Shown here: positions 26,104 to 35,660 of the stretch, one piece after another | Layout: each line of letters opens with the position of its first letter | How positions within the stretch are numbered: position 1 is the stretch's first letter | From: Jeotgalibacillus malaysiensis | Lineage (GTDB): Bacteria > Bacillota > Bacilli > Bacillales > Jeotgalibacillaceae | Assembly (NCBI GenBank): GCA_000818095.1 | Contig: CP009416.1 | Span: forward strand, 804,501 to 868,500 | Reading direction: 5' to 3' | DNA: 64,000 nucleotides | The notes under the pieces: generated by a model | Seen by the model: the letters and a program-made list of their open reading frames with translations, nothing else | What the model was told of the DNA's origin: nothing | Databases searched by the model: none | Program-made: the position numbers and the translations under genes

Positions 26104-26805
26104 ATGAAAAAGTGTACAGAACATAACGCTTTCAACTGGATTAAGGAGCAAACCATTCCGCTGCCGGAAAAGTGGGAAGGCTGTAGCTTTTATAATTTGA
26201 TCCCACCTGTCTATGAAACATACTGTAAAATCATTCATCCAATCTACAGAGACATGAAAGCACCAAATGATCAAGTGACATGGAGGGAAGTTGGACGTTT
26301 TGAAGGTCACCTGCAGCCGGTGGAACGGTTCATGCTTCGTGATCTTGCAGAAAAATACGGTCTTAAAGAAACAAAGGAACTTGGCATGTCATCGATTGTG
26401 CGTAAGCTTGGCGATCAACCCCGTTATTTGATCGGTGGGGAAGAAGGAATAATTGATTACAAGTCATTTCATCAGGTAATTGAAATTTTAAAGCCTTTCT
26501 CCAAAAATATGAATTGTTATTTCTATTATGATTTATTGAAAACAACTGATTATGAGAACAAATTATTTGTAGGAGAGCTCGTTGAAATGAAGCAACTGTT
26601 GGGATTGCAGGAAGTCGTCGCAAACCCAAGTTACTTTTGGCCGGAAGATCGCAGCTGGTGCTTTTACTCAGATATAGACCTGGATTTCACACTTGTCGGA
26701 GGCAGCCGGGAGATGATTGATGCACTGATGGCAGATACATGGCTAGAGTGTATTGAGACAGACGCAGACACGCGGGTGGATGATCGGGCTGACCAGCAGA
26801 AGTGA
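26104..26805 (+). CDS. Hypothetical protein, 233 aa
   Basis: An unrecognised soluble protein rich in aromatic residues, with no signal peptide or membrane helix. The C-terminal segment (SYFWPEDRSWCFYSDIDLDF, then TLVGGSREMID) reads like the acidic end of an immunity- or SMI1-type domain, a weak impression only. The start is the ATG at 26104, five bases after AAGGGTGG. It follows cobB by 21 bases and may share its transcript. Confidence 0.65.
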   Translation: MKKCTEHNAFNWIKEQTIPLPEKWEGCSFYNLIPPVYETYCKIIHPIYRDMKAPNDQVTWREVGRFEGHLQPVERFMLRDLAEKYGLKETKELGMSSIVRKLGDQPRYLIGGEEGIIDYKSFHQVIEILKPFSKNMNCYFYYDLLKTTDYENKLFVGELVEMKQLLGLQEVVANPSYFWPEDRSWCFYSDIDLDFTLVGGSREMIDALMADTWLECIETDADTRVDDRADQQK

Positions 26806-26873
26806 AATCACTAATTTTACATGATAGCTGTATTTTATAAATTGATTATAACCTCATAAGTTCGACTGGGACA

Positions 26874-27086
26874 GTGAAGCTTTTCTATACTGGAAAAAAC
26901 ACACAAATTGACTGTAAATCATATCTCATTTGTCTGGAGCTTGAACCAGAGAAAAGTTCAGGACATGCACCAAGGATTACACTTGAGGGGATGAAGCGTG
27001 AAATGATTGAATCAGGTTTTAATATAAATGGAATACATTTTCCGACAGAATCTTTATATTTAGTGATTGTACAAAAGGCTGAATAA
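26874..27086 (+). CDS. Hypothetical small protein, 70 aa
   Basis: An unrecognised soluble ORF with GTG start and only a weak GGGA upstream. It is followed by a strong terminator, which supports expression. No motifs seen. Confidence 0.4.
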   Translation: MKLFYTGKNTQIDCKSYLICLELEPEKSSGHAPRITLEGMKREMIESGFNINGIHFPTESLYLVIVQKAE

Positions 27087-27137
27087 GATATTTTTTTGTT
27101 TAATTAGAGATATTGAGTATCTTTAAAGTATCTAATG

Positions 27138-27174
27138 AAAAAACTGCAAAGGATGGGGGCCCTTGCAGTTTTTT
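27138..27174. terminator. Bidirectional terminator
   Basis: AAAAAACTGCAA (27138-27149) pairs with TTGCAGTTTTTT (27163-27174). It lies between convergent genes and has T runs on both strands. Confidence 0.85.
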
Positions 27175-27180
27175 CTCTAT

Positions 27181-28422
27181 TTATTCGTAATTCGTCGCAA
27201 TCTCTTCCTCGATTTTTCCTACGCCTTCTTCAAGCGCTTCAGCCGGGTCGTCCCCCTGCATAATAAAGGTCAGTGCATCCGCCATTGGCTGCCACACAGC
27301 TGATAGCTCTGCGATATTCGGGAATGGGCGTGCACGTTCAAGCTGTACTGCAAAGCCTGCAAGCATTGGATCTTCTGTAAAATCAGGACTGTTCAGGATT
27401 GCTGAGTTTGCAGGGATTTCTCCTGTTGCTTCAAACGTTTCTTTTAGTGATTCCTCACTTGTCAGATGGACGGCAAGCTCTGTTGCTTCTTCAGGGAATT
27501 CTGAGTAAGAAGAGAGCATCCAGCCTTTTGTGCCAAGGAATGTTTCAGGGTATTCACCGTTTTCAAGCTCTGGAAGGGGAGCGGTGCCAAGGTCATCTCC
27601 AAGTGCTTCTTCAAAATCATATCTTGCCCAAGGTCCGTTGATAATGGCACCAGCCTGACCGTCCATAAATAATCCATTCGCTGCATCAAGCGTAATACTA
27701 GATGGAATGTATCCGCTTTCAAACCAGTCCTGAATTAAAGATGCGCCTTGTACCGACCCATCATTGGCAAGACCAACGTCATCTTTTACATAACCGTCAC
27801 TGTCTTCATTAAAAATGTAGCCGCCATACCCGGCCATGAAAGGGTAAGAGAAGTAAAAATCATTTGCCGGATATAGGAATCCAAAATGGTCATTCGCATC
27901 ATCAGTCAGATCAGCCATCGCAGCTTCCAAATCCTCAACAGTTTCAGGCGCTTCCGGAATCAGAGCTTTGTTGTAGTAAAGTGCAAGGGACTCAACAACT
28001 GCAGGCAGACCATACAATTCACCATCATAGCTGAGCGCTTCAAGTGAACCTGCAGAATATGTATCAAGAATTTCCTGATCCACTTCAACAGGATGGACAA
28101 GCCCCTGAATAGAAAGATTTCCTACACCAGGCTGATAAAAAAGATCAGGTCCATTTCCTGAAGGTCCATCAAGCACGATCGCTTCCGTCTGATCATCTTG
28201 GGGCATCGAGACAACCTCAACAGGAATACCGGTTTCTTCAGTGAACGCTTCAACCTGTGACTCAATTGCACTTAATTCAATGTCAGGTGCCCATACTAAA
28301 AGACCCTCAGACACTGCATCAGATGAAGAAGCGGTGCCCTGATCCTGTGAACGCTCAGGTGCACAGGCTGCTAATACTAAAACCAATGACAAACTCCCTG
28401 CAGTCAACGTTAATTTATTCAT
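27181..28422 (-). CDS. Extracellular sugar-binding lipoprotein (MalE-like), orphan
   Basis: A 413-aa ABC solute-binding protein. The lipoprotein signal peptide (MNKLTLTAGSLSLVLVLAAC, Cys about 20) anchors it outside the membrane. The mature protein has the maltodextrin-type pattern: GPDLFYQPGVGNL near residue 88, ALYYNKALIPE near 142 and NGPWARYDFEEAL near 264. The start is the ATG preceded by GGAGG. Unusually, no permease genes follow it. It is downstream of a LacI regulator on the same strand, with a TTAATCGGTTAA operator just upstream, so it is probably controlled by that regulator and served by permeases elsewhere. Confidence 0.85.
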   Translation of the reverse strand: MNKLTLTAGSLSLVLVLAACAPERSQDQGTASSSDAVSEGLLVWAPDIELSAIESQVEAFTEETGIPVEVVSMPQDDQTEAIVLDGPSGNGPDLFYQPGVGNLSIQGLVHPVEVDQEILDTYSAGSLEALSYDGELYGLPAVVESLALYYNKALIPEAPETVEDLEAAMADLTDDANDHFGFLYPANDFYFSYPFMAGYGGYIFNEDSDGYVKDDVGLANDGSVQGASLIQDWFESGYIPSSITLDAANGLFMDGQAGAIINGPWARYDFEEALGDDLGTAPLPELENGEYPETFLGTKGWMLSSYSEFPEEATELAVHLTSEESLKETFEATGEIPANSAILNSPDFTEDPMLAGFAVQLERARPFPNIAELSAVWQPMADALTFIMQGDDPAEALEEGVGKIEEEIATNYE

Positions 28423-28490
28423 TATATATCCTCCAAACATAAATTTTTTAAAACGAAGTAGCGGAGAAACTCACCTCCTTAAAGGTTTAG

Positions 28491-28502
28491 TTAATCGGTT
28501 AA
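28491..28502. promoter_or_regulatory. LacI-type operator upstream of binding-protein gene
   Basis: TTAATCGGTTAA, a near-palindrome with central CG, lies about 70 bases upstream of the binding-protein start and matches the site upstream of the lacI-type gene. Confidence 0.65.
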
Positions 28503-28531
28503 CCATTTATAAAAATATTCAACAAAAGATG

Positions 28532-29569
28532 TTAGTTTTCTTTTGTTGAACCACGTACGACTAATTCCACTGGCAGTTGAATCATTGCTCTACTGTGCTC
28601 AGATTGGTGCTGATGCTCAATCGACTGAATCAGCTGATCAGCAGCAATTGATCCTTTTTCAAAAATATTCTGCCGCACGGTCGTTAATTCAGGCGTGATG
28701 TACTGGCTGATGGCCAGATCATCAAAGCCAATGATTGAAAAGTCATCAGGCACTGAAACGCCGTGCTTGCTTAGGCCCTTCATTGCACCAATCGCGATAT
28801 GATCAGAAACCGTTACAGCAGCTGTACATGAAAGCTGCTGCTCAACAAATCTTACGCCCCAGTCATACCCATTTGAAAAAGTAAGATCCTTCAGTTCAAA
28901 AACTAGGTCTTCATTTACGTTTACATGAAACTCTTCAAATGCCCGCTTAAAGCCTGCAAACCGCATCTGCTCAACTGAACTGTCCTGGAGGGAGGTTGCC
29001 AGAAACGCAATCTCGCGGTGACCAAGCTCAAGCAAATGCTTAGCAGCAAGATAACCGCCAGCCTCATCATCAATTCTCACATTCACATACTGTTCAGCGT
29101 GCTCCTCGTAAATATCAATACAGATAATAGGCAGATCTACTTTGCGGATCACCTGATAGAGGTCGTCTGAAAGCGACCCGATCAAAATCAGTCCATCCAG
29201 ATTTCTTTTCTTCACCCAGTTAATGCACTCAACAGGATCCGTCACACCGGAAATCATCGTATCAAAGTGATGCGCTCTCGACACACTCTCTACACCGCTT
29301 AAAAAATGATCGTAATACTGATTATTTTCAAATACTGAAGCAGGAGCGTTGCTGATAAAAGGTGCCACAACCCCAATTAAATTCGATTTTTTCTTAGACA
29401 GACTGATTGCTGTATAGTCCGGATAATAGCCAAGCTCCTCAACCGCTTCATGCACCCGGCGAGAGGTTTCCTCAGATACTTTTTTTACATTATTTAATAC
29501 ATAAGACACCGTAGCTCCGGATACACCGGCAGCCTGGGCCACATCCCGAATCGTCACTCTATTCTTCAT
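28532..29569 (-). CDS. LacI family transcriptional regulator
   Basis: A 345-aa repressor. The N-terminal helix-turn-helix with hinge (VTIRDVAQAAGVSGATVSYV, residues 5-24, then LGYYPD) is typical. The C-terminal periplasmic-binding-protein-like sensor spans about residues 62-340. It is divergent from a YesM-like kinase and upstream of an orphan sugar-binding gene. Palindromic TTAACC/GGTTAA sites upstream of itself and of the binding-protein gene indicate autoregulation and local control. Confidence 0.9.
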   Translation of the reverse strand: MKNRVTIRDVAQAAGVSGATVSYVLNNVKKVSEETSRRVHEAVEELGYYPDYTAISLSKKKSNLIGVVAPFISNAPASVFENNQYYDHFLSGVESVSRAHHFDTMISGVTDPVECINWVKKRNLDGLILIGSLSDDLYQVIRKVDLPIICIDIYEEHAEQYVNVRIDDEAGGYLAAKHLLELGHREIAFLATSLQDSSVEQMRFAGFKRAFEEFHVNVNEDLVFELKDLTFSNGYDWGVRFVEQQLSCTAAVTVSDHIAIGAMKGLSKHGVSVPDDFSIIGFDDLAISQYITPELTTVRQNIFEKGSIAADQLIQSIEHQHQSEHSRAMIQLPVELVVRGSTKEN

Positions 29570-29580
29570 AAAACCTCCAT

Positions 29581-29592
29581 TTAACCGGTTAA
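29581..29592. promoter_or_regulatory. LacI-type operator upstream of lacI-like gene
   Basis: A perfect palindrome TTAACCGGTTAA, 12 bases from the regulator's start codon. It is a strong candidate autoregulatory operator. Confidence 0.75.
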
Positions 29593-29765
29593 CTAGTTTT
29601 ATTAAGATTATTTTATTTAAGAGGGAATGTCAATATAAAATGTAAGGGTTTACATTTGAATTTTAATTTTATGATCGTTTAACGCAGCTTGAGAAATTAA
29701 AAGCATATAGAATATTCCGAATAAGTGTGCTAAGTTCTTAATTGAATGAAGAGGGTGGGGATGAC

Positions 29766-31562
29766 ATGTTTTTTTCATTGAGAAATAGACTGTTTCTGAT
29801 TTTTACGATTTTATTAACCATACCTTTTTTGGTGTTGTCTATTTTAATTCCTGCCTGGTTAACTGAGTCGATCAAAGATCAAACAAGGGAGTTATCAGTC
29901 GAAGTAATGGATCAGTATTCTTTATATATTGAGTCTATCGCTACCCAGGCTGAAGACATCGGTAAGCAGGTGCTGCTTAATGAGCTGACGCAGGATTGGT
30001 TGAGGGTGAATGGAAATCCGGATGCAACGGTTGGAGAAAAGTTTCTGGCTGAGACGAATCTGGAATCTCAATTAGCAGCCATGATGATCAATAATTCTAA
30101 TTCAATGTCAATTAACGTTTTTTTAAGTGATGGTGCAACAGTCTGGGGAGAAGGATTGGGCTGGACATCTGAAAAATGGTATAGCGAATATTTGAATGAT
30201 GAGCGTATTTATACGAGTGCGCATCTTGACTCTTTCCAGCAATCTACTGAAATGATCAACCAGCAGGTGAATAGCTTTCTCGTGCCTCTTTTTGATCTGA
30301 ATACGATGATGAACGGTGGCGTTATTAAGGTCAGCTTTCCGACTTATATTCTGGAAAATGCCCTGGATAATCAGGCAGTCGTTCAAACAGGTTATACATA
30401 TTTAGTGGATTCAAATGCTGAAAAGGTATTGAGCCAGCAGATCCCGTCTGAGAAGACAGATCTAAGTGAAACGATTGGTGCGATCAACCTGTCAGACCTG
30501 GAGAAGGGCATGATTGAGCGGGTGGAGGAAGGAGAAAAGTTTCTGATTTTTTATCAGAAACTGCCTTTTGCTGACTGGGTACTGATAAACGAAGTCGCAG
30601 AATCAGCGCTGTTCAGTGAGGTTGACGATCTGCAGCGGACGTTATTATTCATCTCATTTGGTATCTTTATCTTAACCATGATTGCATCATTTATTTTCTC
30701 ATCAACGATTATTCGTCCTGTGAGCGGGTTAACAAAAGCGATGTCTTTCATTGAACGCGGGGATTTCAAAGGCGCAAAAAGTGCTCTTCCATCAGTGCGG
30801 TCAGGAAGAGACGAGGTCGGGTACCTGATTCATGCAGCTGATCATACGATCGACCAGCTTAATCGCATGATTGAAACAGAGTATAAGGCGAATTTGAGAC
30901 GGAAGGACGCTGAATACAATGCTTTGCTGCTGCAGATCAATCCTCACTTTTTGAATAATACGCTTGAAATTATCGGGAGTCTTGCCCTGCAGGAGAAGAA
31001 CCGGGAAGTGATGAATGTGAGTGTGGCGTTAGGCAAAATGCTGCGGTATTCACTGAAAACAGAACATACAGAGGTCCCGCTCGCTGAAGAATTAACGTAT
31101 ATGAAAAGTTATACTGACATTTTAAAAATAAGATATGGTGAGCAGTTGAAGGTAACCATTAATGATGATAGCAGCGCACTCGGTTTACTGGTTCCAAAGT
31201 TTACCTTACAGCCGCTCATTGAAAATGCAGTTAAATATAGCTTCACGCAAAAACATCATGCTGAAATTGAGATCAGTATCACTGATCAGAATCATAGCGT
31301 CATCGTAGCTGTTTCCGATAAAGGGGAAGGGATGACAGAGGATTTAATTACAAACTTAAAGGATTTTGAGGAGTCAGATGTACTGAAAAGTAAAGGGTAC
31401 AGCATTGGATTACGTAATGTCATAGGCAGGCTGAAGCTTTATTTTGGCGACAGGTTCAGCTATGACATTAAGTCGAAGCCGGGTATTGGAACAGAGATGT
31501 ATCTTTATTTCTATACAAATGAGGGGGTGGAAAATGATGAAGATCATGATCGTAGACGATGA
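29766..31562 (+). CDS. YesM-like sensor histidine kinase
   Basis: A 598-aa membrane kinase of the His_kinase (PF06580) type. It has an N-terminal membrane helix, an extracellular sensor region (about residues 30-290, Cache-like), a second helix (~295-318), a HAMP region, the phospho-acceptor helix LQINPHFLNNTLEIIG (His ~393) and an ATP-binding domain with PLIENAVKYSF, DKGEGM and GIGLRNV. The cognate regulator overlaps its 3' end. It probably senses extracellular carbohydrate together with the adjacent binding protein (inference). The start is the ATG at 29766, after GAGGGTGGGG. Confidence 0.9.
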   Translation: MFFSLRNRLFLIFTILLTIPFLVLSILIPAWLTESIKDQTRELSVEVMDQYSLYIESIATQAEDIGKQVLLNELTQDWLRVNGNPDATVGEKFLAETNLESQLAAMMINNSNSMSINVFLSDGATVWGEGLGWTSEKWYSEYLNDERIYTSAHLDSFQQSTEMINQQVNSFLVPLFDLNTMMNGGVIKVSFPTYILENALDNQAVVQTGYTYLVDSNAEKVLSQQIPSEKTDLSETIGAINLSDLEKGMIERVEEGEKFLIFYQKLPFADWVLINEVAESALFSEVDDLQRTLLFISFGIFILTMIASFIFSSTIIRPVSGLTKAMSFIERGDFKGAKSALPSVRSGRDEVGYLIHAADHTIDQLNRMIETEYKANLRRKDAEYNALLLQINPHFLNNTLEIIGSLALQEKNREVMNVSVALGKMLRYSLKTEHTEVPLAEELTYMKSYTDILKIRYGEQLKVTINDDSSALGLLVPKFTLQPLIENAVKYSFTQKHHAEIEISITDQNHSVIVAVSDKGEGMTEDLITNLKDFEESDVLKSKGYSIGLRNVIGRLKLYFGDRFSYDIKSKPGIGTEMYLYFYTNEGVENDEDHDRRR

Positions 31563-33138
31563 AGTCCAGATCAGAAAAGGCATGTATTTGAAGCTTAACT
31601 TAACAGATCAGGCGTGTGAGGTGATTGGTGAAGCCTCGGACGGGAAGGAAGCGCTTGAAAAGCTTGCTTCAAACGCTGCCGACCTTGTGATTACTGACAT
31701 GAGAATGCCTGTGATGGATGGCCTTGCGTTCACTAAAGAATGCAAGAAGCAGTATCCGCACATCAAAATCATTGTCCTCTCAGGCTACTCGGATTTTGAC
31801 TATGTGAAAAATGCGATGAAAGAAGGGGCGAGTGATTACTTACTCAAGCCGGTATCACCTGATGATCTTGAAACCACCCTCAGCAAAATGAAACAGGAAA
31901 TAGAGCATGAAAAAGTCGAAAAGCAGGAACTGAATAAAATAAAAAGAGCAGCGAGATATGCTTTTGAAGATGAACGCAGGAAGTATCTTCTGTATGCAGC
32001 CAATGGGGAGTGGCTGAATCAGGAAGCTGTGGGTGAACGGCTGAAGCAATTGCAATTGAACGAACTGGCAGACCCGGATGCAGTGATCAGGATCTTAACA
32101 ATCGAAGCAAGAGGGACAGATGGCGAATCCTCAAGACCTAAAAAGCTGTGGGAATCGTTCAGGTTATTATGTAACGAGATCAGCAGTCAATTCGATCAAA
32201 TCTGGCTGTTTGAGAATCCGGCTTATCCTTCTCTGATCCATGCGGTCAGTCTGCTACATCAAAAGGATGAACAATCCTTTATAAAAAAAGTACAGGATCA
32301 ATCCAAATCACTGCTCAATCTATACACCGTGATCGGCGCAGGGGAAAGCGTAACCGGCTTTGACAAAATGAAGGATACGTATATTTCAAGTCTGCTTGCA
32401 TGGAGCCAATCCCCACTTGAGGCAGGTGCTCATCTGTATAGAGAAGATCAGCACAGTTTACAGGGGAGCGGGCTATCGCCGGAATTTGAAAGAATCATGA
32501 TGAGTGCAAGTGAGCAGGGCGATGTAAAACCGGTTTCGGATCTCATCAAAAAGGAACTGGTTAAGTTAGGACAGCACTCAGCTTATTCATTCACAGTGGG
32601 TGCAAATCGAATTCTTTTTCTATTAGGAACCATTGTTCAAAAGTATGAATTAAAAGATCCATCTATCTCCCAGTCTATCTGGTTGTGTCAGCAGGAAGTT
32701 CGTCAGATGACAAATTATGTAACAGTGATGAATTCCATTATTCTTGTCTCTGAAACGATTACGCAGGCTGTTCATTCAGTGCGTTTTTCAGGTTCAAAGG
32801 TGACGGATTCAGTCAAGCAATACCTGGATATGCATTATGCTGAAGATATTTCTCTGTCAGTGCTCTCTGATCTGTTTCATATGAACGGGACCTACTTATC
32901 AGAGTTATTTAAGCAGCAGACGGGTCAGAACTTTACAGATTACCTTGTAAAAGTAAGGATGAAAAAAGCTGCAGATTTTCTAAAGGATCATCGTCTGAAA
33001 ATTATCGATGTAGCTGAACTGACAGGGTATTCTAGTGCAGGCTACTTCAGTACAGTATTTAAAAAGCATTATGCCTGTTCACCGGTTGAATACCGCAGGC
33101 AACAGGATACTGGTTCTGTTGACAGGGAAGTGGATTGA
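31534..33138 (+). CDS. YesN-like AraC-type response regulator
   Basis: A 534-aa regulator. The N-terminal receiver has the acid pocket VDDE (residues 7-10), phospho-acceptor Asp in ITDMRMPVMDG (~55) and YLLKP (~105). A middle domain of unknown fold follows, then two AraC helix-turn-helix motifs in the last ~100 residues, with GYSSAGYFSTVFKKHYACSP near the end. The start ATG (31534) follows GAGGGGGTGG and overlaps the kinase by 29 bases, so the two are coupled. It likely activates the transporter/GH32 operon downstream. Confidence 0.9.
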   Translation: MMKIMIVDDEVQIRKGMYLKLNLTDQACEVIGEASDGKEALEKLASNAADLVITDMRMPVMDGLAFTKECKKQYPHIKIIVLSGYSDFDYVKNAMKEGASDYLLKPVSPDDLETTLSKMKQEIEHEKVEKQELNKIKRAARYAFEDERRKYLLYAANGEWLNQEAVGERLKQLQLNELADPDAVIRILTIEARGTDGESSRPKKLWESFRLLCNEISSQFDQIWLFENPAYPSLIHAVSLLHQKDEQSFIKKVQDQSKSLLNLYTVIGAGESVTGFDKMKDTYISSLLAWSQSPLEAGAHLYREDQHSLQGSGLSPEFERIMMSASEQGDVKPVSDLIKKELVKLGQHSAYSFTVGANRILFLLGTIVQKYELKDPSISQSIWLCQQEVRQMTNYVTVMNSIILVSETITQAVHSVRFSGSKVTDSVKQYLDMHYAEDISLSVLSDLFHMNGTYLSELFKQQTGQNFTDYLVKVRMKKAADFLKDHRLKIIDVAELTGYSSAGYFSTVFKKHYACSPVEYRRQQDTGSVDREVD

Positions 33139-33139
33139 T

Positions 33140-34498
33140 ATGAAGAAGGGAATCATATTTTCAGTTCTTATGATTGTCATGATTGTCGGGGGCGTGATCG
33201 CAGTGAGATTCAATCTGGATTCAGAGAATGACATGACGATCACACCAGTTACTGAAACAGATGACCAGACCGTATTAACATTCTGGCGAAACTATGGGAA
33301 TGTGGCTGAAAATCAAGCCTTTGAATTAATGATCGCGTCTTTTGAACGGGCTTATCCTCATATCGATATTGAAATGAACCCTATTCAGTATGGGGATTAT
33401 GAATTGAAGCTGCGTACGGAGATCGCGACCGGAAAGCCGCCTGATTTGATGCTGATTGACAGCCCGAATCTGGCACTTTATGCGCGCATTGGCGTGCTCG
33501 AGCCGTTAACAGATTATTTTCTGGAGGAGCAGCTGGATCAAGATCTTCCACCGGCGCTTCTTGAAGGGGTAAGCTATGAGGATGAAGTCTATCTGATGCC
33601 GCTCGTACAGCCTGGCGCAGCGCTTTATTATAATCGACATCTCTTTGAGGAGGCGGGTATTCCTTTCCCATCAAAAAATCCGCATGATCCAATGACGTGG
33701 GATGAAGTCCTTGCGGCTGCCCAAAAAATCACAGATCCTGACAAAGGGATTATTGGAGTTGATCCGGCACAGGGGTTTCCCGGAGGAGAGGCACCGTCTT
33801 ATTTTAAGTCACCTTTCATCTGGCAGTTCGGAGGAGAAATACTGAGTCCTGATGGTTCAACGGCAGATGGATACTTGAATGCGCCTGAATCAATTGAAGC
33901 ACTGACATTTTATAAGGATTTGTATCACCGCTATGATGTAGCTAAAGTTCAGCTGCCGCCGAGAGCCTTTGAAAATGGGAAGCTTGGAATGAGTGTATTC
34001 GGTTCATGGGAATTGAGCAGACTGAAAGAAACGGATCCGGATTTTAAACTTGGAGAAGACTTCGATATTGCCCCACTCCCGAAAGGTACGGCACAGGTTG
34101 CACCAAATGGGGGCTGGTCGATGGGCATCTCATCCAACACACAATATCCGGATGAAGCCTGGACGTTCATCTCTTATATGACAGACTATGAGGCCATGAG
34201 TATTTATGTGGATCAGACCGGGGAACCACCTGCACGGCAGTCTATTGTGCAATCCTTTCCGGAATTTCTTGAGTATCCTGAAAATATTTTTCTGACTCAG
34301 TCTCAGATTTATTCCAAAAGCCGTCCGGTCACACCGGCATATCCGTTTTTAAGTGATGCGATTAAAACGCTTTTTGAGGAAATTGTTATAGAGAATGCAG
34401 AGGTAAAAGAAGCTGCCGATCGGGCGGTCAATAAAATAGATAACGGGATTCAGGAACAAAACAGCTATGCAAACGATATCTATTCATTTCCCCAGTAA
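33140..34498 (+). CDS. Membrane-anchored sugar-binding protein linked to the YesMN-like system
   Basis: A 452-aa solute-binding protein of the UgpB/MalE-like group (TFWRNYGN near residue 51, TGKPPDLMLIDSPN near 97, ALYYNRHLFEEAGIPFP near 160). The N-terminal hydrophobic segment (IIFSVLMIVMIVGGVIAV) lacks a lipobox Cys, so it is probably an uncleaved anchor or a standard signal peptide. The ATG lies one base after the regulator's stop. Placement in the two-component operon, apart from the permeases, suggests a role in sensing rather than, or as well as, transport. Confidence 0.83.
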   Translation: MKKGIIFSVLMIVMIVGGVIAVRFNLDSENDMTITPVTETDDQTVLTFWRNYGNVAENQAFELMIASFERAYPHIDIEMNPIQYGDYELKLRTEIATGKPPDLMLIDSPNLALYARIGVLEPLTDYFLEEQLDQDLPPALLEGVSYEDEVYLMPLVQPGAALYYNRHLFEEAGIPFPSKNPHDPMTWDEVLAAAQKITDPDKGIIGVDPAQGFPGGEAPSYFKSPFIWQFGGEILSPDGSTADGYLNAPESIEALTFYKDLYHRYDVAKVQLPPRAFENGKLGMSVFGSWELSRLKETDPDFKLGEDFDIAPLPKGTAQVAPNGGWSMGISSNTQYPDEAWTFISYMTDYEAMSIYVDQTGEPPARQSIVQSFPEFLEYPENIFLTQSQIYSKSRPVTPAYPFLSDAIKTLFEEIVIENAEVKEAADRAVNKIDNGIQEQNSYANDIYSFPQ

Positions 34499-34525
34499 AG
34501 GTCCGTTCAGCGGATCTTTTTTTTA
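34499..34525 (+). terminator. Weak intrinsic terminator
   Basis: AGGTCCG and CGGATCT form a 7-bp stem with one G-U pair, followed by eight T. It separates the sensing genes from the transport operon. Confidence 0.65.
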
Positions 34526-34596
34526 TGTTTTCACAACCCGAAAAAAATGAAAGTCACATTCCAAAGATTTTAAAATCGCCTCTATTTTTTCTCTGT

Positions 34597-34602
34597 TATA
34601 TT
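34597..34602 (+). promoter_or_regulatory. Candidate extended -10 promoter of the transport operon
   Basis: TGT followed by TATATT resembles an extended -10; no good -35 is seen, which fits an activator-dependent promoter. The cre site begins 12 bases downstream. Confidence 0.4.
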
Positions 34603-34613
34603 GAAATCAACTT

Positions 34614-34629
34614 ATGAAAACGCTTTCTA
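34614..34629 (+). promoter_or_regulatory. CcpA cre site
   Basis: ATGAAAACGCTTTCTA agrees fully with the Bacillus cre consensus WTGAAARCGYTTTCWN and lies between the candidate promoter and the first permease, implying carbon catabolite repression by roadblock or promoter occlusion. Confidence 0.8.
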
Positions 34630-34644
34630 AGCAGGGGGGATACA

Positions 34645-35646
34645 ATGCAAAATGCAGCCAGAGAATTACAGGAAGAACACGTTCAGCATCAAAAGCAAAA
34701 GGAGCCGGAAAAACAGCCGGGCCATCAGCCGGGCAAAAAGAAAAACAAAAACCTGGAGTATATCAAAAAGAATTATCTGTTATATCTTTTTATTGCCCCG
34801 GCCATTATTCTGACAATTATTTTTAAATATATTCCGATGTACGGTGCAGTGATTGCCTTTAAAGATTTCAGCCCGATGCGGGGGATTATGGGAAGTGAAT
34901 GGGTGGGCCTGGAGCACTTCACAGGATTTCTGACCTCTCCAAATTTCCTGAATATCTTTATGAACACACTGAAATTGAGTTCCTTTGAATTACTGCTCGG
35001 GTTTCCGATCCCGATCATTTTAGCCTTAATGCTCAATCAGATCAGAAGGGCGAACGCGAAGAAAAATATACAACTGATTTTGTACGCACCACACTTTATT
35101 TCCGTGGTTGTCATTTCCGGGATGGTATTTCTATTTCTATCACCTACAGGACCGATTAACTCTCTCATTACACTGGTGACGGGAAACTCGTATTCTTTCA
35201 TGTCAGATCCGGACGCATTCCGCTCGATCTATATTATTTCAGGGATCTGGCAGGGAGCAGGGTGGGCATCCATTATTTATGTAGCAGCTCTGGCGAATGT
35301 TGATCCACAGCTTCACGATGCGGCAAAAATTGATGGTGCTTCACTGTTAAGAAGAATCTGGCATATCGATCTGCCGGTATTAAAGCCTGTGATGGCAGTC
35401 CTGTTCATTCTTGCAGCAGGGGGCATTATGGCAATTGGATTTGAGAAAGCTTATCTGCTTCAGACATCTATGAATATTCCGGCATCTGAAATTATTCCAA
35501 CCTATGTGTATAAGCTTGGACTCCAGGCGGGAGATTATTCATTTGCAACTGCGGTCGGATTGTTTAACGCAGTCATCAATGTATTCCTTTTAGTCTTTGT
35601 GAACAGTGTCGTTAAAAAACTAAATGAAGGCGAAGGTCTCATGTAG
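34645..35646 (+). CDS. Polysaccharide-type ABC permease (LplB family)
   Basis: A 333-aa inner-membrane permease with six predicted helices. The ATPase-contact EAA loop is LHDAAKIDGASLLRR near residue 229. The first ~40 residues are a hydrophilic, Gln/Lys/Pro-rich extension (HQKQKEPEKQPGHQPGKKK), longer than usual for the family. A GGGGGGA site precedes the ATG. It is first in an operon with a second permease, a binding lipoprotein and a GH32 enzyme; no ATPase gene is included. Confidence 0.9.
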   Translation: MQNAARELQEEHVQHQKQKEPEKQPGHQPGKKKNKNLEYIKKNYLLYLFIAPAIILTIIFKYIPMYGAVIAFKDFSPMRGIMGSEWVGLEHFTGFLTSPNFLNIFMNTLKLSSFELLLGFPIPIILALMLNQIRRANAKKNIQLILYAPHFISVVVISGMVFLFLSPTGPINSLITLVTGNSYSFMSDPDAFRSIYIISGIWQGAGWASIIYVAALANVDPQLHDAAKIDGASLLRRIWHIDLPVLKPVMAVLFILAAGGIMAIGFEKAYLLQTSMNIPASEIIPTYVYKLGLQAGDYSFATAVGLFNAVINVFLLVFVNSVVKKLNEGEGLM

Positions 35647-35660
35647 AAAGGAGTAATGAA

